Positions 24,856 through 33,255 of a stretch of DNA of 64,000 bases are shown piece by piece. The notes beneath the pieces are model-generated. The model ran no database searches, was not told where the DNA came from, and was given only the letters and a program-made list of their open reading frames with translations. The stretch lies in assembly GCA_963729365.1 (NCBI GenBank), contig CAVSNQ010000010.1:248001-312000 (forward strand). The letters are read 5' to 3'. Source of the DNA: JASHPR01 sp963729365. Its GTDB lineage: Bacteria > Actinomycetota > Actinomycetes > Streptosporangiales > Streptosporangiaceae. The translations under genes were made by a program, and so were the position numbers. Each line of letters opens with the position of its first letter. Within the stretch, counting starts at the first letter, position 1.

Positions 24856-26892
24856 TCAGACCTTCCTGGTGATCAGCGGCGCCATCCTCGGGGTGCCGAT
24901 CCCGGTGGCCTCGTCATATCCCGGCGTGGTCGGGAAATTGCCGTTGTTGGTGGTGGTCTGCCCGGCGCCCGTGATGTCGTGGAAGTACAGGCTCGGGTCG
25001 CTCTGGTACAGCATGTAGAGCATCGGGTTGAAGTTGCCGTTGCGGTGGCCCTGGAAGCTGTCGCGGTCGGCGGCGATCCCGGACCACAGCGGGGACGACA
25101 GGCTGGTCCCGCCGATGCCGAACCAGCCGGCCGGAGTCGTGCTGATGGTCGCGCAGACGCTGTTCGGCGTGGCCGCGCTGCCGGTGCAGAACTCCGCGTA
25201 CGGCGTGAACTGGTCGGCGTTCGCCGAGATGTCCGGCACCTCGCGGCACGCAGCGCCCTTCGCGGCGAACGCGCACTGAGTCGTGCCGTTGCCGTGGGTG
25301 GTGAACGGGTTATTGATCCCCGGGCCCCGCTGGTACCACGGGCGGCCCCAGAAACTGCTGGAACCGCCGCCGCCCGCGCCGGTGTTGTCGCACCAGAAGA
25401 TGCCGGTGTCACCGCCCTCGTCGGCGCTGGTGTTGCAGAGGTTGCCGGGGTTCCAGACGCTCTCCACGCCCCTCGGGTAGGCCGGGTGCGCGGTGGTGCC
25501 GGGGTTGTCGGTCTGCAGCGACGTGCCGCCCACGCTGGTCACCCAGGGCTGCGCCTCGGGGTCGTCGACCGCGAGCGTGGCGGTGGTGGTGCCGCAGTCG
25601 AAGGCGCCGTCGTCGCCCGCGGACGCGAACATGCTCTGGCCCTGCGTCGCCATCTGCTCGAAGACCACGTTCTCGGCCTTGGCCATGGCCGCCCCGAGCT
25701 CGCTCTCGCACTCGCCCCAGCTGGAGCTGACCGAAGACGCGCTGTCGTCGTTGGCGATCCGCAGGTACTCGGCGAGCTCGGTCTGCCCGGTCTCGTCGTT
25801 GGGGGCGTTGTACACGGCGATGCGCGCCGCGTCGGGCGAGATGGTCAGCTGCGTCTCGATGTCGGCGTCGACCTCGATGTCACCGGCATAGCCCTCGAAT
25901 TCCGGCGGGCAGGTGTCGCCCTTCGGGCAGACCGGGTGCAGCGGGCCGCCGTCCACGTTCACGTTCTGAAGCGGCGGGGTGAAGTGCTTGCCGTAGAAGG
26001 TGTGCGCCCAGGTGTTGATGTCGGACGCCCTGTAGGCCGAGAGCTCGAATACGGCCAGGGTGACGCCCTTGCCCTTGCCCTTCGCGCTCACCTTCGGCGC
26101 GTCATAGATCGAGTTGGTCTGCGACGGCGTCAGGCCGCTGCAGCCCGGCCCGTCGCCGTAGCCGAGCGGGAACGAGACGCCGTTGTTGTACAGGTTGAAC
26201 AACTGGGCCTCGGTCGGGTAGCCCGTCTCGCAGCTGGCGCTGGCCGCCGCCGACCTGGCCGATGAGTGCCCGGCCGGGCGCACCGTCGACGTCGCGCGCG
26301 CGACCATGTCGTGCTCGCGCACGGCGTTGTCGAGCCCGAGCACGCCGAGCACTCCCGACGCCAGCGAGGCGGGCAGCCGCGCCGCGGTGGAGTTGGCGAA
26401 GAACCGCATCCCGCGGGCGCCCTTGTACATGCTGAGCGTGGTGTCGAAGGCGGCGGCCACCCGCTGGCTGGAACCTACGGCGCTGACCAGGAACGGCGAC
26501 CCCGAGCTCGTGACGGTCAGCCCGCTCTGCGACAGGTAGTGCTCGACCGCGGCCCGGGTCGCCGCGGCGGGCCCGAAGCGCTTGTCGAACTGCCCCTTGA
26601 GCAGCCAGTGCTGATACTTCTTGCTGCCCGGGGTGTAGAGATTCCGCAGCAGGACCTGCAGCCCGGTCAGGTTCTGCGGCGCCAGGGCCACCTCGACCGA
26701 CATCTGCGAGCTGCTGAAGCTGCCCGACTTGGCGGCACCGGTGGCGGCCGGGTTCCCGCTCAGCGCGACGTAGCGCGGCGCAGGTGACCCCGATGCCAGC
26801 GCCGAGGTGGCGAAGGCACCCGTCATCGCTGTCACTGCCAGCCCCAGCACGGCGATGCCGACGCCGCGGACGGGACGATGGATCAGCCTCAT
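24856..26892 (-). CDS. Secreted S53 serine-carboxyl protease (sedolisin/pro-kumamolisin)
   Basis: 678-residue secreted acid protease. The N-terminal signal peptide is clear (GVGIAVLGLAVTAMTGAFATSALASG). Residues about 30-190 are the pro-kumamolisin activation domain (LRNLYTPGSKKYQHWLLKGQF, FLVSAVGSSQRVAAAF). The catalytic part has the Glu/Asp pair in GDIEVDADIETQLTI and the serine in GIGGTSLSSPLWSGIA. The Ca-binding end is near LYFHDITGAG and GYDEATGIGTP. I chose ATG 26892 because AGGAGGG lies 5 bases upstream and the signal peptide then begins correctly. Terminated by the hairpin at 24812. Confidence 0.92.
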   Translation of the reverse strand: MRLIHRPVRGVGIAVLGLAVTAMTGAFATSALASGSPAPRYVALSGNPAATGAAKSGSFSSSQMSVEVALAPQNLTGLQVLLRNLYTPGSKKYQHWLLKGQFDKRFGPAAATRAAVEHYLSQSGLTVTSSGSPFLVSAVGSSQRVAAAFDTTLSMYKGARGMRFFANSTAARLPASLASGVLGVLGLDNAVREHDMVARATSTVRPAGHSSARSAAASASCETGYPTEAQLFNLYNNGVSFPLGYGDGPGCSGLTPSQTNSIYDAPKVSAKGKGKGVTLAVFELSAYRASDINTWAHTFYGKHFTPPLQNVNVDGGPLHPVCPKGDTCPPEFEGYAGDIEVDADIETQLTISPDAARIAVYNAPNDETGQTELAEYLRIANDDSASSVSSSWGECESELGAAMAKAENVVFEQMATQGQSMFASAGDDGAFDCGTTTATLAVDDPEAQPWVTSVGGTSLQTDNPGTTAHPAYPRGVESVWNPGNLCNTSADEGGDTGIFWCDNTGAGGGGSSSFWGRPWYQRGPGINNPFTTHGNGTTQCAFAAKGAACREVPDISANADQFTPYAEFCTGSAATPNSVCATISTTPAGWFGIGGTSLSSPLWSGIAADRDSFQGHRNGNFNPMLYMLYQSDPSLYFHDITGAGQTTTNNGNFPTTPGYDEATGIGTPRMAPLITRKV

Positions 26893-27067
26893 GCAAGCCC
26901 TCCTCGGCTTCATGACGATCTTGGAAACGCCTGGTCCGGCGGCCGACGCCGGTGGCTTTGCTCTGGGCACCACGAGGGCACCGCAAAGGCACCTGCGGGG
27001 GCGTCAGGCAACGGCGGACCAGACGAAAAGTACCGCGCTAAGCCTGTTTTAGAAGGAACACCGTGTC

Positions 27068-27100
27068 AAGAAGTGAAAAATGATGTTTAGGTCACTTCTT
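27068..27100. promoter_or_regulatory. Perfect 9-bp inverted repeat between divergent genes
   Basis: AAGAAGTGA (27068-27076) and TCACTTCTT (27092-27100) are exact inverse complements separated by 15 AT-rich bases. Both flanking genes (sedolisin and nhaA fusion) point away from it, so it is not a terminator. It is more likely an operator or an mRNA leader hairpin of the nhaA gene. Confidence 0.45.
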
Positions 27101-27190
27101 GGTCTCGATCTTTCGCTGATCTGGCCGACCGCTTCTGAGGTGCGGGAACAGGAATGGCAGGCGACGGGCGTCCTGGGAGAGGATCGCTAG

Positions 27191-29110
27191 GTGAGCGAGG
27201 TGACCGAGGCCGGGCTGCCCGTCCCGCAGTTCTCGCTGCGGACGGTGTGGGCACGGAGCCGCCAGACGCCGCTGCGCCAGTTCCTGCGGACCGAGACCGG
27301 CAGCGCGGCGGTCCTGCTGGCCGCGACGATCGCGGCGCTGGCCTGGGCAAACCTGGACGCGGCGTCCTATGCGGCGTGCTGGGGCACGAGGCTGTCGATC
27401 CGGCTGGGCACGGCCGGGCTGGATGACAGCCTGCACGGCTGGGTGAACTCGGGGCTGATGGCGTTCTTCTTCCTGGTCGCCGGGCTTGAGGCGCGCCGCG
27501 AGTTCGACATGGGCGAGTTGCGGGAGCGGCGGCGGCTCGCGCTTCCGCTGGTCGTCGGGCTCGGCGGGATGATCGTGCCGATCGGCATCTACCTGGCCAT
27601 CAACGCCGGCCGCCCGACGGCCGCAGGCTGGGGCACGGCCATGTCCACCGACACCGCGTTCGCCCTCGGCATGCTCGCGCTGGTCGGCTCCGGCTTCCCC
27701 GACCGGGTGCGCACCTACCTGCTCACGTTCGCGATCGTCGACGACGTGGCCGGGATCGTGGTCATCGCCGCGGCCTACAGCGAGCACATCGATCTGGCCG
27801 CGCTGGCGACCGGGCTGGCCATCCTGGCCGTGGCCGTGCTGGCCCGGGCCTGGCGCGTCCGGCACGGCGCCGTCTACGCGCTGCTCGGGGTGGCGGCCTG
27901 GATCGCGTTCTACGAATCCGGCGTCGACCCGGTCGTGGTCGGCCTGGTCATGGGCCTGCTCGCGGTGGCCTACCCGGCCGCCCGGGGCGACCTGGAGCGG
28001 GCATCCGAGGTGTTCCGGCGCTTCCGCGAGCAGCCGACGCCGGGCCTGGCCCGCTCGGCGCGGGAGGGCGTGCGGACCGCACTGTCACCGAACGACCGGC
28101 TGCAGCAGCTGTTCCATCCCTGGACGAGCTACCTGATCGTGCCGCTGTTCGCCCTGGCCAACGCGGGCATCACGGTTAGCGGCAGCTTCCTGGCCCGCGC
28201 CTACACCACGCCGGTCACGCTGGGGATCCTGATCGGCTATGTGGTGGGTAAGCCAGCCGGCACGGTCGGCGCGGCCTGGCTGCTCACCCGGATCAGCCGC
28301 GGCCGCATCCGCCCGCCGATCGGCTGGGCCGCGGTGACCGGTGCCGGCGCCATCGCCGGAATCGGCTTCATCGTGGCCCTGCTGATCGCCTCGCTGGCTT
28401 TCCACGGCACCGAGCTGGCCGAGGCGAAGCTGGGCATCCTGTCCGCCGCGCTCTGCGCCTCCGTGCTCACCTGGGTCGTCTTCCGGCTGACCACATTGCT
28501 GCCGAAGCGGCTGCGGCTGCGGGCGCTGCTCGGCACGGCCGAGGCCATCATCGACCTCGCGGTGCCGGTCGACCCGCGCCGCGACCACGTGCGCGGCCCG
28601 GACAAGGCGCCGGTCACGCTCGTGGAGTACGGCGACTTCGAGTGCCCGTACTGCGGCCTGGCCGAGCCGGTCATCAGGGAGATGCTGGCCGACGACGGCA
28701 ATGTCCGCTACGTGTGGCGGCACCTGCCGCTGGTCGACGTGCACCAGCACGCGCAGCTGGCCGCCGAGGGCTCCGAGGCCGCGGGCGTGCAGGGCAAGTT
28801 CTGGGAGATGCACGACCAGCTGCTCGACCATCAGGGGGCGCTCACCGCCGAGGACCTGATCCGGTACGCGGGCGAGCTCGGCCTGGCCACCGAGCGGTTC
28901 GTCAGAGACCTGGCCGATCACGCCGGCGCGGCCAGGATCGCGGAAGACGTGGACTCCGCCGACCTCAGCGGGGTTTCCGGCACGCCGACGTTCTTCATCA
29001 ACGGCAAGCGCCACCCTGGCGCCTACGACCTCGGCGCGCTCTCTGACGCGGTCCGGTCGGCCCGGGCACGCGCCCTGATCAGCCAGGGCAGGCGAGCCAG
29101 GGCTTCCTGA
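27191..29110 (+). CDS. nhaA: Na+/H+ antiporter NhaA fused to a C-terminal thioredoxin (DsbA-like) domain
   Basis: 639 residues. Residues about 25-430 are NhaA: WVNSGLMAFFFLVAGLEARREF, GWGTAMSTDTAFALGMLALVG and LTFAIVDDVAGIVVIAAAY contain the paired aspartates for Na+/H+ exchange. Residues about 455-630 are a DsbA/thioredoxin_4 domain: VTLVEYGDFECPYCGLAEPV has the CPYC active site, and SGVSGTPTFFINGKRH supplies the cis-proline. This fusion is known in actinobacteria. The thioredoxin part probably sits on one membrane face and may couple redox state to ion exchange. GTG 27191 follows AGAGG by about 8 bases. Confidence 0.92.
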   Translation: MSEVTEAGLPVPQFSLRTVWARSRQTPLRQFLRTETGSAAVLLAATIAALAWANLDAASYAACWGTRLSIRLGTAGLDDSLHGWVNSGLMAFFFLVAGLEARREFDMGELRERRRLALPLVVGLGGMIVPIGIYLAINAGRPTAAGWGTAMSTDTAFALGMLALVGSGFPDRVRTYLLTFAIVDDVAGIVVIAAAYSEHIDLAALATGLAILAVAVLARAWRVRHGAVYALLGVAAWIAFYESGVDPVVVGLVMGLLAVAYPAARGDLERASEVFRRFREQPTPGLARSAREGVRTALSPNDRLQQLFHPWTSYLIVPLFALANAGITVSGSFLARAYTTPVTLGILIGYVVGKPAGTVGAAWLLTRISRGRIRPPIGWAAVTGAGAIAGIGFIVALLIASLAFHGTELAEAKLGILSAALCASVLTWVVFRLTTLLPKRLRLRALLGTAEAIIDLAVPVDPRRDHVRGPDKAPVTLVEYGDFECPYCGLAEPVIREMLADDGNVRYVWRHLPLVDVHQHAQLAAEGSEAAGVQGKFWEMHDQLLDHQGALTAEDLIRYAGELGLATERFVRDLADHAGAARIAEDVDSADLSGVSGTPTFFINGKRHPGAYDLGALSDAVRSARARALISQGRRARAS

Positions 29111-29161
29111 CCGGCCCCGGACGCCGGAGGCGCCGGATGGGCTGCCGCTGGCGGCGCTAGC

Positions 29162-30379
29162 TCAGGCGCTGGCGCCGCTGTCCGGCGCCGGGATCGCCCT
29201 CATCTCCGTGGCGCCCGGCGCCGCGGGCGGCCAGGCCGTTACGGCCGGGGTCAGCGGCGGGCGGGGCGGCTCCGGCACGGCCGAGTGGGGTGTCATGACC
29301 ATCCACGCGCACGACGCGATCATCGCCACGACGAACGCGCAGAAGATCCAGAACACCGGCGTGAGACCGGAGCTGATCGTGAGCCCGGCCGCCGCGGCCT
29401 GCGCCGACGAGATCCCGAACAGCGCCGGCGAGGTAGACCCGCTGACCTGGACGAACGCCGAGATCGCCTGGGCCGCCATCGGGATGATGGCCCCGGCGAG
29501 CAGCGCCGCGCCGAAGCGGATCGGGCGCCACAGCGCGGCCGCGGCGACCACGGCGACGAGGGCCACCATCACGGCGACGTCCCCGGCGATCACCGGCGCC
29601 GGGTTCGCGAAGGCGTTGCCCGCGGTCAAGGACTGGGTCGCCCCGGCCGCCGTGCGGAGGACATAGCTGTCCCAGGACGGGGCGAACGCCACCGCCGCCC
29701 CGACCGCGGCGAGCATCAGCATGACCACGGGGCCGGCCTCGTCGCCGCGCGGCTTGCCCGGCGCGCCGGCCGGCCGCAGCCGGAAGGCCATCACGGAGCC
29801 GGCCGCGCACGCGAGCCAGCCCACCAGCCCGAGCACCAGGCCGGCGCCCATGACGTGCGCTCCGTCGGCGATCGCCGTCCCGGCGTCCGCGAAGAAGAGG
29901 CCGAACGTGACGACGGAAGTCCCCAGCCCGAGGAGCGCCCCGACCCGCATCCGCGTGCCGCCGAGCAGGATGAGCGCCGCGCTCGCGGCCCAGACGGCGA
30001 GGTAGATCAGGTGCGGCACGAGCTCGGCCGGCTGCTGGGCGAGGCTCGCCCCGCCGAGGTAGTCCGGGAACAGCCCGGCGATCCCGCAGGCCACGCCGAT
30101 GGCCAGCAGCGCCGCCGACACGACGACGCCGGTGCTCGGGCCGGCCAGAGCCGGGCCCTGGCCGGCCAGGCCAGCGTCCTGGCCCACATGGACGATCGTG
30201 CCCGGCGCTTCGATCGCCGTGAACCGGGACCACGCCCCGGCCCAGCCCTCGGGACTAACGGGCCACCACTCCAGCGGCTGTGGCTGCGGCGCGCCGGCCG
30301 CCCAGATGCCGTAAAAGCGCTCTCCTCGTCCAATCTCGTAGCCCGCTCCCCGGTACGAGATGGTCACGTTCTCACGCAA
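29162..30379 (-). CDS. Polytopic membrane protein of unknown function
   Basis: 405 residues. The first 65 are soluble (ISYRGAGYEIGRGERFYGIW, LEWWPVSPEGWAGAWSRF), a pattern I have met at the start of actinomycete membrane proteins. Eight or so transmembrane helices follow from about residue 85, then a Pro-rich C-terminal tail. No transporter or enzyme motif is evident. GTG at 30379 follows GGAGGG by about 12 bases. Tail to tail with the nhaA fusion gene and downstream of the nitrile-hydratase genes on the same strand. Confidence 0.7.
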   Translation of the reverse strand: MRENVTISYRGAGYEIGRGERFYGIWAAGAPQPQPLEWWPVSPEGWAGAWSRFTAIEAPGTIVHVGQDAGLAGQGPALAGPSTGVVVSAALLAIGVACGIAGLFPDYLGGASLAQQPAELVPHLIYLAVWAASAALILLGGTRMRVGALLGLGTSVVTFGLFFADAGTAIADGAHVMGAGLVLGLVGWLACAAGSVMAFRLRPAGAPGKPRGDEAGPVVMLMLAAVGAAVAFAPSWDSYVLRTAAGATQSLTAGNAFANPAPVIAGDVAVMVALVAVVAAAALWRPIRFGAALLAGAIIPMAAQAISAFVQVSGSTSPALFGISSAQAAAAGLTISSGLTPVFWIFCAFVVAMIASCAWMVMTPHSAVPEPPRPPLTPAVTAWPPAAPGATEMRAIPAPDSGASA

Positions 30380-30478
30380 GGTTTCAGCCCTCCATGCTCA
30401 GCTCACCCCGTCGTGGCCCCGAGCCTAGGTAGCCGATCTGTGCGTTGGCTGGATGGTCCCTGAAGCGTTCCTGATGCC

Positions 30479-31075
30479 TCAGACGGGAGCCACCCCGATC
30501 AGGCCGTTCCTGGTCACCAGCGCCGCGAGTGCCTCTTCGCCCAGGTTCCCGGTGCCGGCGGGCCGTCGCGGGAGGACCATGTAGCGGGCCTCCGCGCTGG
30601 CGTCCCATACGTTGATCGTCACGGCCGGCCCGAGCTCGAAGCCGAACTCGCGCAGCACCTCGCGCGGGTAACGCACGACCCTGGAACGATACGCCTCGCT
30701 CTTGTACCAGGTCGGCGAGGGCCCGAGCAGCGCGAGCGGATAACACGAGCACAGCGTGCACACGATGACGTTGTGGCGCTCCTCGGTGTTCTCCACCACC
30801 GTGAGCCGCTGCTCCTGCAGCCCGCCGCCCATCGAAAGCCCGAGTTCGGGCAGCGCGGCGTTGGCATCGGCCAGCAGCCGCCGGCGGAACCCCTCCTCGA
30901 GCCAGGCCCGGGCGACCAGGCGGGCGCCGTTGGCCGGCGAGGCCCGGGCCAGGAACGCTTCGAGTGCCCGGTCAAGCTGCCGGGTATCGACCAGGCCGCG
31001 CTGCTCAAGCAGTCCCTCAAGGCGCCTGACCCGGGCAGCCAGCGGCGCCGCCGGGCCGGCGTGGTCCCCGCTCAC
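30479..31075 (-). CDS. Nitrile hydratase alpha-type catalytic subunit (Co-type metal site)
   Basis: 198-residue catalytic subunit that hydrates a nitrile to amide or, in the thiocyanate hydrolase branch, breaks thiocyanate. The metal claw VICTLCSCYPLALLGPSPTW is the cobalt type (C-T-L-C-S-C). The helices before it (GARLVARAWLEEGFRRRLLAD) and PREVLREFGFELG, INVWDASAEARYMVLPRRP after it are standard. GTG at 31075 overlaps the TGA of the upstream subunit (GTGA), so translation is coupled; an in-frame start at 31117 would extend into that gene. No separate activator gene is adjacent. Confidence 0.9.
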   Translation of the reverse strand: MSGDHAGPAAPLAARVRRLEGLLEQRGLVDTRQLDRALEAFLARASPANGARLVARAWLEEGFRRRLLADANAALPELGLSMGGGLQEQRLTVVENTEERHNVIVCTLCSCYPLALLGPSPTWYKSEAYRSRVVRYPREVLREFGFELGPAVTINVWDASAEARYMVLPRRPAGTGNLGEEALAALVTRNGLIGVAPV

Positions 31076-31359
31076 CCGCTGTGCTCCGGCCCGGCCGGGC
31101 GAAGGTAGGTCTCCCACAGATCGACGGTCACCGTGTGATCGCCCTCGCCGAACAGTTCCCGTGCGGCGAAGCTGACCGTGTAGACCGGCTCGGGCTCCGC
31201 GGGCAGCCGGCGCGCCCGGCGGTCGGGCAGCGGGTAGCGGCCGAGCAGGCCCGTGACCGTCCCGACGGCACCGCGCGCATACCGCGGGAGCCGGGTGTGG
31301 TGCGCCGGGTCGACCCGGCTCGCGCGGACCCGGTCCCCGACCCGGAAGAGCTCAGTCAT
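31072..31359 (-). CDS. Nitrile hydratase beta subunit, C-terminal half as a separate protein
   Basis: 95 residues matching only the SH3-like C-terminal half of nitrile hydratase beta: FRVGDRVRASRVDPAHHTRLPRYARGA, then VYTVSFAARELFGEGDHTVTVDLWETYL. The N-terminal half is the preceding gene. Separate halves are the arrangement of thiocyanate hydrolase and toyocamycin nitrile hydratase (ToyJKL). Its ATG overlaps the upstream stop by 8 bases (ATGACTGA) and its stop overlaps the alpha start, so the three are one coupled operon. Confidence 0.88.
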   Translation of the reverse strand: MTELFRVGDRVRASRVDPAHHTRLPRYARGAVGTVTGLLGRYPLPDRRARRLPAEPEPVYTVSFAARELFGEGDHTVTVDLWETYLRPAGPEHSG

Positions 31360-31636
31360 CGGCCATGTCCTCCTCGGTCACGATGCCCCGTTCCGCCAGC
31401 AGCATGGTGATGGCCAGGAACCACTTTTCGTAGTACGAGGACTCCAGGTACATCCGCGGTGGTATCCGCTCGATGGCGTCACGGAACTCGTCGAGGTTGT
31501 ACAGGCCACGGCCGATCAGGGCCCCGTTGAGCGCGAACACGTGCGCCTCCCAGTCGGCATGGAAGGCCGGCTCGTCCGCTTCGTGCCGCACGGGCGGGAA
31601 TCCCTGCATGCCGCCGACATCATTGATCCGGCTCAT
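31352..31636 (-). CDS. Nitrile hydratase beta subunit, N-terminal half as a separate protein
   Basis: 94 residues equal to the helical N-terminal half of nitrile hydratase beta: SRINDVGGMQGFPPVRHEADEP, FHADWEAHVFALNGALI and PPRMYLESSYYEKWFLAITMLL. It follows GGGAGGAG by about 4 bases and is the first gene of the operon. An alternative is that it acts as the metallochaperone/activator, because nitrile hydratase activators share this fold, but the DVGGMQGF start is that of a structural beta subunit. Confidence 0.88.
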   Translation of the reverse strand: MSRINDVGGMQGFPPVRHEADEPAFHADWEAHVFALNGALIGRGLYNLDEFRDAIERIPPRMYLESSYYEKWFLAITMLLAERGIVTEEDMADD

Positions 31637-31973
31637 AGGCTCCTCCCGGCGTCGGCGCCTTGTTTCAACCTATCCAACGGCGGCCGGATGCCGGCGGACC
31701 GCGCCTCACCCCTCCAGATGGGCCATATGGGCCATATGCAGGGCTAACATGGCCTACGCTCAGTCTAACCAGATCGCTATGGAACTCTTACTCCGTAGGT
31801 GTTTCTGCCCGATTTTCTGGTTTGCCCGACTCATAGCCCGTCTGAGCTATTCACCGGGATTCGCCTGCGCTGAGCTAAACGTCCTGACACGCTGCCCGAT
31901 GGGTAAAAAGTCAGGCCGGGCGAGAGGCGCAGATGCCGAGTAGCTGGGCGCGGATCCGAGGTTAGGCAGGTTG
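31637..31973. other. Divergent intergenic region, no gene
   Basis: Contains a short direct repeat GGGCCATATGGGCCATATG at 31719-31737 and several small inverted repeats. It lies between the divergent nitrile hydratase operon and the LysM gene and should hold both promoters. I looked for the c-di-AMP (ydaO) riboswitch usual before actinomycete wall-hydrolase genes and do not see its conserved blocks. Confidence 0.4.
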
Positions 31974-32933
31974 GTGAGGTCAGTAACACGGCCCAGCAGG
32001 AGGGGGCGGCACAAGCGCCCCTCACAGGTTCAGAAGGCAGCTCAGCGGGCGGGCGTGGCCGCTCCGGCCCTCGCGGTGTCGGGCGCGCTCGTCGCCGCAC
32101 CCCAGGTGTTCGCGGCCGCCCCCCAGGCCCACGCGGCCGTGCTGCCGACGAAGGCGGTCGCCACGCAGGCGACCACCGTTCACGTCGACGCGGCGGTACG
32201 GCGCGCCGACCAGGCGGTGCGGACCTACACGGTCCGCCCCGGAAACACGCTGTCCGGGATCGCGCAGCGCTTCTACGGCCACGCCAGTGACTGGGCGTGG
32301 CTCGAGAAGATCAACAGTTCCAAGATCAGCAATCCGGACCTGATCTTCGCCGGGGAAGTGCTGCGCGTGCCGACCGACCCGCCCGCCTCGGTCAGGAACG
32401 GCACGTACCGGCCGCGTCACGCCAAGACGGCCGCGCATGACGTCGCCGACGTGACCCCGGCCTCGCCGTCGTCAGGCAGCAGTCCGGCGGGCGCGACCGG
32501 AGCCGTGCAGCAGGACATCGCCGACGGCAACAACCTGCTGGCCATTGGCCAGTACCTGGTGGCGCACGGTTACTCGGACGCCGCGGCTGCCGGCATTGCC
32601 TCCTGTGTGGACGGCGAGTCCCGCGGTAACCCTGAGTCGGTCGGGGACGGCGGCGGCGGCCTTATCGGCTGGACGCCCCTCAGCTCGGCCGCGCCCAACC
32701 CGAACATCGTCACCGGCAACGTCGAGCAGGACATGATGACGCAGCTAGCGGACATCCTGTTCTACGACTCGAACGAGATCGGCCAGTCCCAGGTCGACCA
32801 GCTGAACAGCATCAGCGACCCGGTTGCGGCGGCCGACTTCTTCTCCCAGAACTTCGAGAGGCCAGCCGTGCCGGACTCCGATGTGGTGGCGTCCGTGGCC
32901 GAGCAGATCTACGCGGCGCTGGCTAAATAGCAG
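31974..32933 (+). CDS. Secreted LysM protein with lysozyme-like catalytic domain
   Basis: About 318 residues. A basic N-terminus and Ala-rich hydrophobic run (APALAVSGALVAAPQVFAAAPQAHA) is a signal peptide. Residues about 82-130 are one LysM wall-binding domain (RTYTVRPGNTLSGIAQRFYGHASDW, NPDLIFAGEVLRVP). Residues about 180-315 resemble the phage-tail-lysozyme/transglycosylase fold (QYLVAHGYSDAAAAGIASCVDGES with the probable catalytic Glu, GGGLIGWTPLS). Likely a muralytic enzyme acting in the wall during growth. GTG 31974 directly follows a TTG at 31971; AGG at 31967 is a weak ribosome site. Followed by the terminator at 32947. Confidence 0.82.
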
Positions 32934-32946
32934 CCGGGCCGAGAAC

Positions 32947-33014
32947 CCAGCCCCGGGACATCCCGCCTGTCGCCCCCGAGCGGCTAGCCACCCAGGCGGA
33001 TGTCCCGGGGCTGG
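32947..33014 (+). terminator. Long hairpin terminator after the LysM gene
   Basis: Arms 32947-32969 and 32993-33014 are inverse complements over 22 bases with one bulge (core CAGCCCCGGGACAT / ATGTCCCGGGGCTG), with a loop of about 23 bases. It lies 14 bases past the LysM stop and well before the MFS gene, so it should end the LysM transcript. Confidence 0.75.
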
Positions 33015-33255
33015 CTGGTCACCTCGCTGACCCACCGCCGGAACTCAGTGACGCCCTGGCGACCGCGTGCGCGGCCGACCGCACTACCGTCATTCACGTG
33101 GAAACCGACCCAGCGGCGCCAAGTCCGGATTCTGAGGCCTGGCGGGACGTGCCGGCGGCCGAGGTGTCAGCCCTGGAATCGGCCCGTGATGCCCGGCCCG
33201 GCGACGAGGTCAGCCAGGGCTCGCAGCATCCTGCCCTGCGCCCTGCGCGACGCAG

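Noticed and set aside
23812..26265. 817-codon plus-strand open frame opposite otsA and the sedolisin
   Set aside because: Antisense to two recognisable proteins with normal motifs; composition is noise.
31800..31973. Possible c-di-AMP (ydaO) riboswitch before the LysM gene
   Set aside because: The conserved riboswitch blocks expected in actinomycete leaders are not visible; only weak local hairpins.
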